A stretch of 64,000 nt of DNA from Bradyrhizobium zhanjiangense (GCF_004114935.1 NZ_CP022221.1:4485001-4549000), one strand, 5' to 3'; numbered from the stretch's first letter, positions 19,009 to 30,263 are shown. Translations and numbers: made by a program. The notes: generated by a model not told the origin, from the letters alone.

Positions 19009-20010
19009 GTGACGCAGGACAAATACCAAATTTCCGGCGAAGACTCCCTCATCGCGCGCTATTTCAAGCCGCTGGCGACCGATCCCGGCGCGTTCGGACT
19101 GGTCGATGATGCCGCTATCCTGAGATCTGCGGGCGAGGACATCGTCGTCACCACCGACGCGGTGGTGGAGGGCGTGCATTATCTTGTCACCGATCCGCCT
19201 GACGCCATCGCGCGCAAGGCGCTGCGGGTGAACCTGTCCGACCTCGCGGCCAAAGGAGCGGTGCCGGCCGGCTTCGTGCTGACGCTGGCATTGCGCAGCA
19301 AGGAGGATGCCTGGCTCAGGCCGTTTGCGGATGCGCTCGGCGAGGACGCCAAGAGCTTCGCGTGCCCGCTGCTCGGCGGCGATACGGTGTCGACCCCAGG
19401 ATCGCAGATGGTCTCGATCACTGCCTTCGGCCGCGTGCCGCAGGGACGGATGGTCGGCCGCACCGGCGCACGGCCGGGTGATCGCATCCTGGTGACGGGC
19501 ACGATCGGCGATGCTGCGCTCGGCCTCGACGTGCTCACGGGCGGCGCTGCGGCCGGCGCGCTGACATCCGATCCCGCTGCACGGGATTTTCTGGTCTCGC
19601 GCTATCGCGTGCCGCAGCCGCGCAACGTGCTGGCGCAGGCCGTGCGCGATCATGCGACCGCTGCGATGGACGTCTCCGACGGGCTCGCCGGCGATCTGAC
19701 AAAGCTCTGTGCGGCATCGGGCGTCTCGGCCACTGTCGAGGTGGCGAACGTGCCGCTCTCGGCTGCGGCCGCAAGCCTGATCGCGCGCAACGCTGTTTGC
19801 GTCGAGACGCTGCTGGCGGGCGGCGACGATTACGAGGTGCTGTGCACCGTTCCGCCGGCACTAAGCGATGCGTTGATCGCAGCCGGGCGGACGGCAGGCC
19901 TCGCCGTCACCGCCATTGGCACGATCATCGAGGGCGGGGCGCCACCGCGCTTCCTGGATGGGCAGGGCCAGGAACTGATCTTGAAGCGGCTGTCGTACAG
20001 CCACTTCTAG
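19009..20010 (+). CDS. thiL: Thiamine-monophosphate kinase
   Basis: About 333 residues from GTG 19009 (VTQDKYQISGEDSLIARYF). It phosphorylates thiamine monophosphate to the cofactor diphosphate. Conserved parts are GLVDDAAIL, VTTDAVVEGVHY and MDVSDGLAGD, the Mg/ATP site residues of the AIR-synthase-like fold. The frame stays open upstream to 18892, but that part is coded by the palindromic repeat, so the extension is not believed. The Shine-Dalgarno is poor, possibly because the repeat replaced the original leader. A strong terminator follows. Confidence 0.93.
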   Translation: MTQDKYQISGEDSLIARYFKPLATDPGAFGLVDDAAILRSAGEDIVVTTDAVVEGVHYLVTDPPDAIARKALRVNLSDLAAKGAVPAGFVLTLALRSKEDAWLRPFADALGEDAKSFACPLLGGDTVSTPGSQMVSITAFGRVPQGRMVGRTGARPGDRILVTGTIGDAALGLDVLTGGAAAGALTSDPAARDFLVSRYRVPQPRNVLAQAVRDHATAAMDVSDGLAGDLTKLCAASGVSATVEVANVPLSAAAASLIARNAVCVETLLAGGDDYEVLCTVPPALSDALIAAGRTAGLAVTAIGTIIEGGAPPRFLDGQGQELILKRLSYSHF

Positions 20011-20134
20011 AAATTGCTCCAAACCGGCATCTTAGTTCTCCGGACTGGCCTAAATACCTGCCGAGATCGGCCGTTTCGGCCTTATCCGGCGTTGCACCCT
20101 TAATTTGATTTTGGCAAGCTTGCGACCGACTGGG

Positions 20135-20165
20135 GCCGCCCCTTCGGGCAAGGGGCGGCTTTGTT
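20135..20165 (+). terminator. Intrinsic terminator ending the glyA-thiL run
   Basis: GCCGCCCCTT (20135-20144), loop CGGGC, AAGGGGCGGC (20150-20159), followed by TTTGTT. Perfect 10-bp GC-rich stem. Confidence 0.88.
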
Positions 20166-20243
20166 CAAAATCAAGGCGCCGCACCGCACGACGGACAACA
20201 AAAGGCGCCGGGGGTACATCAAGGATCTGAGGCAAAAAATCAC

Positions 20244-22364
<2,121 letters not shown>

Positions 22365-22389
22365 GCGGCGGCGGCGACACAAGACAAAA

Positions 22390-22416
22390 CCCCGCGGCGC
22401 GAGCCGCGGGGTTTTT
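22390..22416 (+). terminator. Intrinsic terminator of hppA
   Basis: CCCCGCGG (22390-22397), loop CGCGAG, CCGCGGGG (22404-22411), then TTTTT; an A-run before the stem makes it bidirectional. Confidence 0.9.
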
Positions 22417-22442
22417 GCTTGGCAGGCCGAGCCCTCTCACCA

Positions 22443-22529
22443 CGTCATTGCGAGCGCAGCGAAGCAATCCAGAATTTTTCGGCAGAGGCAGTCTGGATTG
22501 CTTCGTCGCAAGAGCTCCTCGCAATGACG
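22443..22529. repeat. Inverted repeat CGTCATTGCGAG / CTCGCAATGACG
   Basis: Outer arms CGTCATTGCGAG and CTCGCAATGACG plus inner GAAGCAATCCAGA / TCTGGATTGCTTC form a near-continuous hairpin. It lies between the convergent hppA and tctC-like genes. This repeat type is, from memory, common in Bradyrhizobium. Confidence 0.75.
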
Positions 22530-22539
22530 AAGGTGGCGA

Positions 22540-23553
22540 TCACTGCACGTCCATCTGCAACCCTTCCTTCTGGATGATGCCGGCGAACTTCTTCGTCTCG
22601 GCGTCCACGAAGGCGGCGAATTGCTCTGGCGTGCCGTAGTCGGCGCGGGCGCCCATGGCGGCGATCTGCTTCTTGATGTCGTCGCGCTCCAGCATCGCCT
22701 TGACCTGAAGATTGAGCGCGTTGAGCACCTCGGGTGAGACCCCCTTCGGCAGGAAGACGGAGAACCACGAGGATACGTCGAAGTTCGTCAGCTCCGGCGC
22801 GCTCTCGCGCATGGTCGGCAGGTTCGGCGCGAGCTCGCTGCGCTCGGTCGTGGTGACGCAGAGGCCGTTGAGCGTGCCGTTCTGCACCTGCGGCAGGCTC
22901 GGATAGAGATTGTCGAACAGGATCTGGATGTCGCCGGCGAGCGCGGCCTGGAGCGCGGGGCCGGCGCCGCGGAACGGGATGTGGGTCATCTTCAACCCGG
23001 TGAGCTGGAGAAACCAGGCGCCGGTGAGATGCGGGCTCTGGCCGACGCCGGAGGAGGCGTAGCTGAGCTTGTCCGGATTGGCCTTCAGGTACGCGATCAG
23101 CTCGGCGATCGATTTGATGCCGGTCTTCGGATGCGCCGAGACGATGTTCGGGATCCGGATCATGTTGGAGACCGGCTGAAGCTGGTCCGGCTTGTAGGTG
23201 AGATTCTTGAAGATGCTGTAGGCGATCGCGTTCGGTCCGGGGTTGCCGACCAGGATGGTGTGACCATCAGGCTTGGCCCGGACCACCTCGGCCGTTCCGA
23301 TCGTGCCGCCGCCGCCGGAGCGGTTTTCCACGACCGCCGACTGGCCCCAGGCGGTCTGCAGCTGCGCGGCGAGCAGCCGGCCCATGACGTCGGTGGAGCC
23401 GCCGGCCGCCGCCGGCACGACGAGGCGAACGTTCTCGGTCGGCTTCCAGTCGGCCAGGCTCGATCGCGGCAGGATGGCTGCGGCCGACAGACCGGCAACG
23501 CCGGTGAGCACGCGACGGCGGGACAACGAAATGTTCTGAAGTTTCTTGGGCAC
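22540..23553 (-). CDS. Bug/TctC-family periplasmic substrate-binding protein
   Basis: 337 residues from GTG 23553, preceded by GGGAGAGGA. The N terminus has SRRRVLTGVAGLSAAAILP, a twin-arginine-like signal ending near ADW. The mature part has the family pattern: VRLVVPAAAGGSTDVMGRLL, VVENRSGGGGTIGTAEV, and a central HIPFRGAGPALQAALAGDIQ. Such proteins bind carboxylates or small organic acids, sometimes feeding a TctAB transporter. No tctAB genes are near, so it is one of the many orphan Bug receptors; its ligand is unknown. Confidence 0.9.
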   Translation of the reverse strand: MPKKLQNISLSRRRVLTGVAGLSAAAILPRSSLADWKPTENVRLVVPAAAGGSTDVMGRLLAAQLQTAWGQSAVVENRSGGGGTIGTAEVVRAKPDGHTILVGNPGPNAIAYSIFKNLTYKPDQLQPVSNMIRIPNIVSAHPKTGIKSIAELIAYLKANPDKLSYASSGVGQSPHLTGAWFLQLTGLKMTHIPFRGAGPALQAALAGDIQILFDNLYPSLPQVQNGTLNGLCVTTTERSELAPNLPTMRESAPELTNFDVSSWFSVFLPKGVSPEVLNALNLQVKAMLERDDIKKQIAAMGARADYGTPEQFAAFVDAETKKFAGIIQKEGLQMDVQ

Positions 23554-23663
23554 GAATCCTCTCCCTGCTTCTTGTTTTGCCGGGAGCGTAGGGAACCCGG
23601 CGCGCGGCGGCAAGCCGCGCGCGAGGGCAAGTGCCGCGCGGAGGGCGGCACGACGCCGCAGGT

Positions 23664-24146
23664 TCAGTTAAAGCTGAGCAGCTTGAACAGCGGCGCGAGG
23701 TAGCTCATCTCCTGGCCCGACGTCGCCGTGGTGCGGCTGATGAAGTCGAAGATCTTGCCGTCCTGGAGGCCATAATTCGCCAGCCGGCGCACGCGGCGGT
23801 TCTTGTCGAAATAGATCGCGATGACGCGCTGATCGACCACCTTCTGGTTCATGAAGGCGACCATGCGCTCGGAGCGCTGCGAGATGTAGTAGAACACTTC
23901 ACCGTCGAGGGTCGCGACCGTGGAGGGCGTGCCCATCACGATCAGCACCTGGTCCTGGCTCGCGCCGATCGGAATCTGCTCCAGCGCGCCGGGCGGCAGG
24001 ATGTAGCCCTTCTGGAACTGCTCACCGGTGCACCCGGCGAGGGCGGCGCCGACCAGAGCCACGGCCGTGAACATGCGCAGGCCGCGCCAGCGTGCATGAA
24101 GGCCGCGCTTGTCCGCGCGCAGGCCAGTCTGGTTCGTCATCGTCAT
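23664..24146 (-). CDS. bamE: Outer membrane assembly lipoprotein BamE
   Basis: About 160 residues from ATG 24146; ATG 24140 is equally possible. A hydrophobic segment ends in a lipobox VGAALAGC (Cys39), so the protein is a lipoprotein. The SmpA/OmlA domain reads ALEQIPIGASQDQVLIVMGTPSTVATLDGEVFYYIS. It is a small part of the BAM complex that inserts beta-barrels. It is divergent from the cytochrome-chaperone gene, an arrangement seen in other Rhizobiales. Confidence 0.9.
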   Translation of the reverse strand: MTMTNQTGLRADKRGLHARWRGLRMFTAVALVGAALAGCTGEQFQKGYILPPGALEQIPIGASQDQVLIVMGTPSTVATLDGEVFYYISQRSERMVAFMNQKVVDQRVIAIYFDKNRRVRRLANYGLQDGKIFDFISRTTATSGQEMSYLAPLFKLLSFN

Positions 24147-24244
24147 TGCGGAATTGATTCCGTCCCCTTGCGTCGCGCGAGGCGCTGAAGTACCGGGCGG
24201 AGGCTCTGAATGCAACACGCGCGCGCCCGCTTGCGGAAACCACA

Positions 24245-24796
24245 ATGCTTTGGCCGTTCAATCACTTCAGGAAACCCCGGCTAACCCCGCCGGGCACCAT
24301 TGAAGCCATCTATGGCATGATCGTGACGCAGGCGCGAGAACCCATATTTTACCGTGACTTGGACGTACCAGATACGGTTAACGGGCGTTTCGACCTGTTG
24401 CTGCTGCATCTCTGGCTGCTGCTGCGCCGCCTGCGCACCGTCCAGGGCGCCACCGGGCTGTCGCAGGCGCTGTTCGACCGCTTCTGCGAGGACATGGACG
24501 ACAATCTGCGCGAGATGGGGGTGGGCGACCAGACCGTGCCGAAGCGGATGCGGGCTTTTGGCGAGGCGTTCTATGGCCGCGTCCAGGCCTATGACCAAGC
24601 CATGGAGGGCGGGCGCGAGGCGCTGGCATCGGCGATCTGCAAGAATATCTTGAATGGGACCGGCATGGATCAGGCGCAGAGGCTCGCGGCCTATGCCCGG
24701 GCCACGGAAGCCGATCTCGGCCGGACCGACGAGGCCGCGCTTCTGCGCGCGTCCTTCAAGTTTCCCTCGGCACTCCCAAAGGATGTCACGCCATGA
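24245..24796 (+). CDS. Ubiquinol-cytochrome c chaperone family protein (Cbp3-like)
   Basis: 183 residues: an N-terminal NHFRKPRLTPPGTIEAIYGMIVTQAREP, then the core GRFDLLLLHLWLLLRRLR and DDNLREMGVGDQTVPKRMRAFGEAFYGR typical of the Ubiq_cyt_C_chap domain. Mitochondrial Cbp3 helps cytochrome b translation and bc1 assembly; the bacterial role is inferred. Its last four bases overlap the yceD-like gene (ATGA), so the pair is co-translated. Confidence 0.88.
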   Translation: MLWPFNHFRKPRLTPPGTIEAIYGMIVTQAREPIFYRDLDVPDTVNGRFDLLLLHLWLLLRRLRTVQGATGLSQALFDRFCEDMDDNLREMGVGDQTVPKRMRAFGEAFYGRVQAYDQAMEGGREALASAICKNILNGTGMDQAQRLAAYARATEADLGRTDEAALLRASFKFPSALPKDVTP

Positions 24797-25362
24797 GCCG
24801 ACCGACGACCGGATCCCAGCCCGATCCCTGGCGGGCGCCCGTGATCGTGGCACAGGTCCCCGACACCGGCCTGCATCGCGAACTCGAGGCCTCGGCGGCC
24901 GAGCGGCAGGCTATGGCCGAGATCGCGGGCCTGCGGGAGATCCTGTCCGCTCATGCCAGCTTCGATGTCGTGCCGAAAAGCGGCGGGCGGGTCGAGGTCA
25001 CCGGGCTGGTCCGCGGCCGGATCGGCCAGACCTGCGTCGTCACGCTCGATCCGATCGAGAGTGAGATCGAGGAGGAGGTGGACCTGATTTTCGCTCCCGA
25101 GGCCGAGGCGCGCCGGCTCGCCGACCTCATCGAGGAGGGGCAGGACGATCAGGAGCCGCCTGATGTCGCCGACCCTCCGGAGGCGATCGTCAATGGCATC
25201 ATCGATCTCGGCCGTCTCGCCACTGACGCGCTGTTCCTGGCGATCGATCCCTATCCGCGCAAGGAGGGGGCCGTGTTCGAGGCGGAGGTCACGGCCCCCG
25301 ATCCGGAGGACCATCCATTCGCAGCCCTGAAGGCACTTCAGGACAGGAAAAAGGGCAAATAG
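24793..25362 (+). CDS. YceD/DUF177 family protein
   Basis: 189 residues. The core VTGLVRGRIGQTCVVTLDPIESEIEEEVDLIFAPE carries the DUF177 Cys and the acidic block after it; a C-terminal EDHPFAALKALQDRKK is typical. The family is linked to 23S rRNA and large-subunit accumulation and usually precedes rpmF-plsX. Here rpmF is absent and 297 bases without a visible gene separate it from plsX. It overlaps the upstream chaperone gene by four bases. Confidence 0.9.
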   Translation: MSRPTTGSQPDPWRAPVIVAQVPDTGLHRELEASAAERQAMAEIAGLREILSAHASFDVVPKSGGRVEVTGLVRGRIGQTCVVTLDPIESEIEEEVDLIFAPEAEARRLADLIEEGQDDQEPPDVADPPEAIVNGIIDLGRLATDALFLAIDPYPRKEGAVFEAEVTAPDPEDHPFAALKALQDRKKGK

Positions 25363-25659
25363 CTCGGCATTTCCGGCGGGACCGCTTGGGGCGGGACACG
25401 AGCCGTTTGCTGCGATGGTTTGAAGAACGGTTATATCCGTTTGATTTCAAGGCGTTCCCTGCCGATCCATGGGTTCGCTCGCGGATCGTCCTGAATGCAA
25501 AAGGCTGGGGGCAAGAGGTTGTTTCGGGGTAACAAAACGCTATTGTCGCGCCCCGGTTCGGGTGCGGCGTGGCGCTTGGCCAGTCGCCATGTCCGTGGCG
25601 AACCCATTTTGCGGCCCCGCTAGCTCAAGACCGCACGAGACCAGGTTTCCAGGACTTTC

Positions 25660-26721
25660 ATGCCAAGCAAGGTTCGCATCGCGCTGGACGCCATGGGAGG
25701 CGATGTCGGCCCCGCCGTGGTGATTCCCGGTGCTGCCATCTCGCTGGGCAGGCACCGCGATAGCGAATTCCTGCTGGTCGGGGACCGTGCCAAAATCGAG
25801 CCCGAGCTCGAAAAGCACCCCGCGCTCAAGGCCGCCTCGAAGATCATTCATACCGACGTTGCCGTCAGCGGCTCGGACAAGCCGAGCCAGGCGCTACGGC
25901 GCGGCCGCAAGACCTCCTCGATGTGGCTCGCGATCGATGCCGTGAAGAAGGGCGAGGCGGATGTCGCGATCTCCGCCGGCAACACCGGCGCGCTGATGGC
26001 GATGGCTCGCTTCCACTTGCGCACGCTGCCGGGCATCGACCGTCCGGCTATCTCCGCGATATGGCCGACCAGGCGCGGCGAGTCGGTCGTGCTCGATCTC
26101 GGCGCCACCCTTGGCGGCGATGCGCACCACCTGGTGTCGATGGCGGTCATGGGCGCGGCCAAGGCGAGCGTGCTGTTCAACAAGACGCGGCCCACGGTCG
26201 GGCTGCTCAACATCGGCGCCGAGGAGATCAAGGGCCACGAGGAGATCCGCGAGGCCAGCGAGATCCTGCGCGCGAGGAACCTGCCCGAGCTCGACTACAT
26301 CGGCTTCGTCGAGGGCGACGGTATCGGCAAGGGGCTGGCCGACGTCATCGTGACCGAGGGTTTTAGCGGCAACATCGCGCTGAAGGCCGCCGAGGGAACC
26401 GCGCGCCAAATGGCGGAATTACTCCGCAACGAGATGCAGCGGAGCTGGCTGTCCAAGCTCGGCTATCTCTTTGCGCGCAGCGCCTTCCAGGCCCTGCGCG
26501 ACAAGATGGACCCCAACAAGTCCAATGGCGGCGTGCTGCTGGGGCTGAACGGGGTGGTGGTCAAGAGCCACGGTGGAACCAACGCCGAAGGCTTTGCCTA
26601 TGCGATCGATGTTGGCTATGAGATGGCTCACTACGATCTCCTGAACAAGATCAATCAGATGCTCAACCGCGAGGGCGGTGCACTCAGTTCCGTGCAGGCC
26701 GCGCAGGAGGCTGTTTCGTGA
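25660..26721 (+). CDS. plsX: Phosphate acyltransferase PlsX
   Basis: 353 residues. It begins [20 protein letters not shown], has [18 protein letters not shown] and ends with [23 protein letters not shown], all PlsX hallmarks. It converts acyl-ACP to acyl-phosphate for PlsY, the first committed phospholipid step, at the inner face of the membrane. Its stop overlaps the fabH GTG by four bases. The 25363-25659 gap before it shows no gene and probably holds the promoter. Confidence 0.97.
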   Translation: MPSKVRIALDAMGGDVGPAVVIPGAAISLGRHRDSEFLLVGDRAKIEPELEKHPALKAASKIIHTDVAVSGSDKPSQALRRGRKTSSMWLAIDAVKKGEADVAISAGNTGALMAMARFHLRTLPGIDRPAISAIWPTRRGESVVLDLGATLGGDAHHLVSMAVMGAAKASVLFNKTRPTVGLLNIGAEEIKGHEEIREASEILRARNLPELDYIGFVEGDGIGKGLADVIVTEGFSGNIALKAAEGTARQMAELLRNEMQRSWLSKLGYLFARSAFQALRDKMDPNKSNGGVLLGLNGVVVKSHGGTNAEGFAYAIDVGYEMAHYDLLNKINQMLNREGGALSSVQAAQEAVS

Positions 26722-27698
26722 CGAAAATCCGTTCGGTCGTGCTCGGCTGCGGCTCTTATCTGCCGGAGCAGGTGGTGACCAACGCCCAATTGGCGGCGCG
26801 CATCGACACCTCCGACGAGTGGATCGTACAGCGGACCGGCATCCGTGAACGGCACATCGCGGCCGAGGGCGAGTTCACCTCGCACCTGGCGCTGAGGGCA
26901 GCGCAGGCTGCGCTCACCGATGCGGGCGTTGACGCGCAATCGATCGAGCTGATCGTGCTGGCGACCTCGACGCCGGACAATACGTTCCCAGCAACCGCGG
27001 TCGCCGTGCAGCACGGGCTCGGCATCAACCATGGCGCGGCGTTCGACCTCCAGGCGGTGTGCTCGGGCTTTGTGTTCGCGCTCGCCACCGCCGACAATTT
27101 CCTGCGCACAGGCGCCTATAAGCGCGCGCTGGTGATCGGCGCCGAGACCTTCTCGCGCATCCTCGACTGGAACGACCGCGGCACCTGCGTGCTGTTCGGC
27201 GACGGCGCCGGCGCGGTCGTGCTGGAGGCGCAGGAGCAGCCCGGCAATGCCGCGACCGACCGCGGCATTGTGACCACGCATTTGCGCTCCGACGGCCGCC
27301 ACAAGGCAAAGCTGTTCGTCGACGGCGGACCGTCCTCGACCCAGACCGTCGGCCATCTGCGCATGGAGGGCCGGGAGGTCTTCAAGCACGCGGTCGGCAT
27401 GATCACCGACGTGATCGTCGACGCCTTCCAGGCGACCGGGCTCAACGCCGACAGCATCGACTGGTTCGTGCCGCACCAGGCCAACAAGCGAATCATCGAC
27501 GCCTCCGCCCACAAGCTGCATATCGCGCCGGAGAAGGTGGTGCTGACGGTGGACCGGCACGGCAACACCTCGGCGGCCTCGATTCCCCTGGCGCTCGCGG
27601 TGGCGCGCAAGGACGGCCGCATCAAGAAGGGCGACCTGGTCCTGCTGGAAGCCATGGGCGGCGGCTTCACCTGGGGCTCTGCCCTCGTGCGCTGGTAG
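26718..27698 (+). CDS. fabH: Beta-ketoacyl-ACP synthase III
   Basis: 326 residues from a GTG overlapping the plsX stop. The thiolase-fold triad is complete: [10 protein letters not shown] (Cys115), VPHQANKRI (His253) and [10 protein letters not shown] (Asn283). It starts fatty-acid synthesis by condensing acetyl-CoA with malonyl-ACP. The plsX-fabH-ihfA-merR order is conserved in alphaproteobacteria, which supports the identification. Confidence 0.97.
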   Translation: MTKIRSVVLGCGSYLPEQVVTNAQLAARIDTSDEWIVQRTGIRERHIAAEGEFTSHLALRAAQAALTDAGVDAQSIELIVLATSTPDNTFPATAVAVQHGLGINHGAAFDLQAVCSGFVFALATADNFLRTGAYKRALVIGAETFSRILDWNDRGTCVLFGDGAGAVVLEAQEQPGNAATDRGIVTTHLRSDGRHKAKLFVDGGPSSTQTVGHLRMEGREVFKHAVGMITDVIVDAFQATGLNADSIDWFVPHQANKRIIDASAHKLHIAPEKVVLTVDRHGNTSAASIPLALAVARKDGRIKKGDLVLLEAMGGGFTWGSALVRW

Positions 27699-27829
27699 CA
27701 ACAGTCGATAAAATTTTGCCGGAATCAGCGCGATTATCGATGCCTCTGCATTGATGAGCGCTGTTGACCGCCGTATCGTAACCTCCTAATTTCAGACAAC
27801 AATTGTTCGCCGTGATGTGGGGCAGGGCG

Positions 27830-28171
27830 ATGACCGAGACCAGCAAAACCGTAACGCGTGTTGATCTGTGCGAAGCCGTCTACCAGAAGGTGGGACTGTC
27901 GCGCACGGAGTCGTCCGCCTTCGTGGAACTCGTGCTGAAGGAGATCACCGACTGCCTCGAGAAGGGCGAAACGGTGAAATTGTCCTCGTTCGGCTCGTTC
28001 ATGGTGCGCAAAAAGGGTCAGCGCATCGGCCGTAACCCGAAGACCGGCACCGAGGTGCCGATCTCGCCGCGCCGGGTGATGGTGTTCAAGCCGTCGGCGA
28101 TCCTGAAGCAGCGGATCAACGCCCAGCACCGCACCAACGGCGATGGCAGCAAGGTTCAACCCGAGGCGTAA
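27830..28171 (+). CDS. ihfA: Integration host factor subunit alpha
   Basis: 113 residues from ATG 27830 ([20 protein letters not shown]); the frame extends to 27803 but ATG 27830 matches family starts. The DNA-bending beta-arms contain [23 protein letters not shown], with the conserved R-N-P-K intercalating Pro. It pairs with IhfB to bend DNA at specific sites. The leader contains TCGATAA / TTATCGA inverted arms (27708-27741), a possible autoregulatory site. Confidence 0.95.
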   Translation: MTETSKTVTRVDLCEAVYQKVGLSRTESSAFVELVLKEITDCLEKGETVKLSSFGSFMVRKKGQRIGRNPKTGTEVPISPRRVMVFKPSAILKQRINAQHRTNGDGSKVQPEA

Positions 28172-28195
28172 CCGCCTATCGGAAAGGATTGGCAT

Positions 28196-28774
28196 TTGGA
28201 CAAGGCGCCGGATGCGTTCCGAACCATCAGCGAAGTAGCGCAGGAGCTCGACATTCCGCAGCACGTGCTGCGGTTCTGGGAGACCCGTTTCTCCCAGATC
28301 AAGCCGATGAAGCGCAGCGGCGGCCGCCGCTATTACCGCCCCGACGACGTCGACCTGCTCAAGGGCATCCGCCGCCTGCTCTACGGGGAGGGCTACACCA
28401 TCCGCGGGGTGCAGCGGATCCTGAAGGAGCACGGCGTCAAATCGGTGCAGGGCCTCGCCGACAGCGCCGCCGCGGTCTCGTTCGGCGCCATCGAGGACGC
28501 CATCGGCGCGAGCCTGATGGAGCCCGAGGACGAGGCGCCGATCAAGGGCGTCACCGACACCGACGATGACGACTATCAGGGCAACGAGGAGGAAGGCATC
28601 GACTTCCGCTTCGCCGAGATCGACGACGAGGACATCCTCACCACCTTTCGCAAGGGCGGCGCCGCTGCCGCACCCGCCGGCCCCAGCGCGCTCGACCGGG
28701 AACGGCTCGGCCGTGCGCTCGCCGACCTCGTCGCAGCCAAGGAAATGCTGGATCAGGCTCTGAAGGACGGGTGA
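28196..28774 (+). CDS. MerR-family transcriptional regulator
   Basis: 192 residues from TTG 28196, with GGAAAGGA seven to eight bases upstream. Residues ~8-75 are a MerR winged helix: [25 protein letters not shown], then [33 protein letters not shown]. The C-terminal half is very acidic and has no metal-binding Cys, so it is not a classic metal sensor. Its place directly after ihfA is conserved in the Alphaproteobacteria. Targets are unknown. Confidence 0.9.
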   Translation: MDKAPDAFRTISEVAQELDIPQHVLRFWETRFSQIKPMKRSGGRRYYRPDDVDLLKGIRRLLYGEGYTIRGVQRILKEHGVKSVQGLADSAAAVSFGAIEDAIGASLMEPEDEAPIKGVTDTDDDDYQGNEEEGIDFRFAEIDDEDILTTFRKGGAAAAPAGPSALDRERLGRALADLVAAKEMLDQALKDG

Positions 28775-28887
28775 GGGGCCGCTTTCCGCCGGCTTTGCGG
28801 GGAGTTCCGGGGGCGGTGGGCGGATAAGCCAAAATGCTGCAGCCTCGCCTTGCGCAAAGCGGCGATCCTAGCTAATGGAACGGCATT

Positions 28888-28965
28888 CGGAGCGTGGCGC
28901 AGCCCGGTTAGCGCACTAGTCTGGGAGACTAGGGGTCGGAGGTTCAAATCCTCTCGCTCCGACCA
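28888..28965 (+). tRNA. tRNA-Pro (anticodon GGG)
   Basis: Acceptor arms CGGAGCG (28888-28894) and CGCTCCG (28955-28961), anticodon stem CTAGT/ACTAG around loop CTGGGAG with anticodon GGG, T-arm GGAGG-TTCAAAT-CCTCT, then A-CCA coded in the genome. The structure is complete. Its 3' half recurs, damaged, at 32684-32723, so this gene looks like the attachment site of an integrated element. Confidence 0.95.
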
Positions 28966-29170
28966 TTTTTCTCAAACGACCTGTCGGGTGGATTAACCGT
29001 CGGCGTGGGGGCCTGCTCCCAGCCGCGACGGATACGTGTGCGCCAGAGGCGCTGGCCGCTTCGGTGGCCGGTGCATCAAAAAGTCGAAAAACAACCCCAT
29101 GCACAGTAGCGATGTCATTGGAGAATAACGTTTTTCCGAATCGATTTGACGCGTCGGGCAAAACAGGGGC
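28921..29170 (+). repeat. Direct repeat copy A: tRNA-Pro 3' half plus ~200 bp
   Basis: Starts CTGGGAGACT in the anticodon loop and runs through the tRNA end into ATTTTTCTC, CTGTCGGGTGGATT, CCCCATGCACAGTAGCGATG, TCGATTTGACGCGTCGGGCA and AAACAGG. The same blocks in the same order, with small indels and one ~60-base gap, occur in copy B at 32684-32870. Confidence 0.85.
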
Positions 29171-29505
29171 GTAATGTCAGCATGCCAGCGGTGTCGTGAT
29201 GGGAAAGTATCTCCGACAGCCGGCTCCGTATCCCGTGTTGGTGATGCGCGCGGAATTCGGAGTGCGCCATTTGCGAAGCGTCGGCGCGCTCGCCAAGTTC
29301 GGATGGCGCGAAATGCAAACAGCGTCAAAATAACGATCATATTGCGATCGTTGCGCGCCTCAACGTTGTGAATGGGCGATCGCTTGCGACCCAGGATCGG
29401 AGGACCAAACGGTTGCCTTGACCCGCAACTTGGGCAGGCAGCAGCGTTCCCAAAGACCGAGTGTCCGCAGTCGTAGCAATCGATCGGTTTCTTGAACTGT
29501 CCCAT
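28993..29505 (-). CDS. Zinc-ribbon peptide gene reading into the dispersed repeat
   Basis: 170-codon frame. The first ~65 residues look real: CYDCGHSVFGNAAACPSCGS is a zinc ribbon with two CxxC knuckles, followed by a hydrophobic MIVILTLFAF. The rest (from ~residue 110, FCPTRQIDSEK onward) is translated from repeat copy A; the same FCPTRQIDSEK string appears when copy B is translated. The original gene was probably short, and its 3' end was lost or fused to the repeat. No good Shine-Dalgarno was found. Confidence 0.35.
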   Translation of the reverse strand: MGQFKKPIDCYDCGHSVFGNAAACPSCGSRQPFGPPILGRKRSPIHNVEARNDRNMIVILTLFAFRAIRTWRARRRFANGALRIPRASPTRDTEPAVGDTFPSRHRWHADITPLFCPTRQIDSEKRYSPMTSLLCMGLFFDFLMHRPPKRPAPLAHTYPSRLGAGPHADG

Positions 29506-29704
29506 GCCGGGGGCGGTGTTACTCTGCCGCCCCTCTTTTAAAGCGATTGCGGATGGCGATCATAAAATTGACTATATATAATTTATTTAATGTGATTTAA
29601 TATTGGAGCGTTAATTGTGCAGTGCCCGTGCCTGAGCTTGGCCTAGAACGCTGGGCATCTCCTCAGCCACGCATCTTGGGGTAATCTGCAGGGACCCGGG
29701 TGGC

Positions 29705-29875
29705 ATGGATCGAGATCACCTTGACGCGATGTCCATTGATGAGTTGTGGGCGCTGCACACCGACGTGGGGCGCGTCCTAGCTGTCAGGCTGATCGCAGCA
29801 AAGCGCGAACTTGAAGAGCGGCTTAGTCAGCTCGGCAGGAGCGCAGACTGGAAGGAACCGGGGAAAAAGCACTAA
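29705..29875 (+). CDS. Truncated H-NS-like protein (oligomerisation region only)
   Basis: 56 codons from ATG 29705 to TAA 29873. The translation MDRDHLDAMSIDELWALHTD, then VGRVLAVRLIAAKRELEERL, matches, from memory, the N-terminal helix region of H-NS-like proteins of Bradyrhizobium (DAMSVDELWALHEEV.. AEKRELE.RL). The C-terminal DNA-binding segment (Y-P.NP..P..TW.GRG.xPxW) is absent; the frame stops soon after. It may be a decayed gene or a functional short antagonist. The AT-rich surroundings are typical H-NS targets. Confidence 0.6.
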   Translation: MDRDHLDAMSIDELWALHTDVGRVLAVRLIAAKRELEERLSQLGRSADWKEPGKKH

Positions 29876-30044
29876 GGCGCACGACAGAGCCTCCGGCGCG
29901 AGTGTTATAATTCGTGATTAATTTGAATTAACTTTATTTATTTTTTTTGGCTTGCTGTGTGATTTAATTGTTGCCTCGCTATGCAAAAAGCGCGGCGCTG
30001 CCTTCCTACTCCATTTCCCATGCGCCCGCTCGGAAGGTCCGGCC

Positions 30045-30263
30045 ATGACTGGTCTCCATCATTTCCAGAATTCCCCAGCGTCAATGCGATCGGCAGCTCC
30101 CTTCGAATGGGCCAACTTGCCCGAGGCGGGCAATCGCGGAGGTCGAGCAGATACAGCTGCCGCTGTTCTTCGGCACCGCTTCGAAGCGCTCGCTGCTCAG
30201 ATTGCCGAATTGGAAGCACTGCGCGAACGCGTCCTTGAGGCTGAGCAGAAGATCGCCTTTTGA
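30045..30263 (+). CDS. Small coiled-coil protein, unknown
   Basis: 72 residues from ATG 30045, with GGAAGG about eight bases upstream. The last ~30 residues form a strong heptad pattern (LRHRFEALAAQIAELEALRE, then RVLEAEQKIAF). The N-terminal part is low in structure. No family recognised. It lies in the putative island, so it may be accessory. Confidence 0.45.
   Translation: MTGLHHFQNSPASMRSAAPFEWANLPEAGNRGGRADTAAAVLRHRFEALAAQIAELEALRERVLEAEQKIAF

Noticed and set aside
22540..23553. Complete TctABC transporter
   Set aside because: Only the binding protein is present; neighbours are hppA and bamE.
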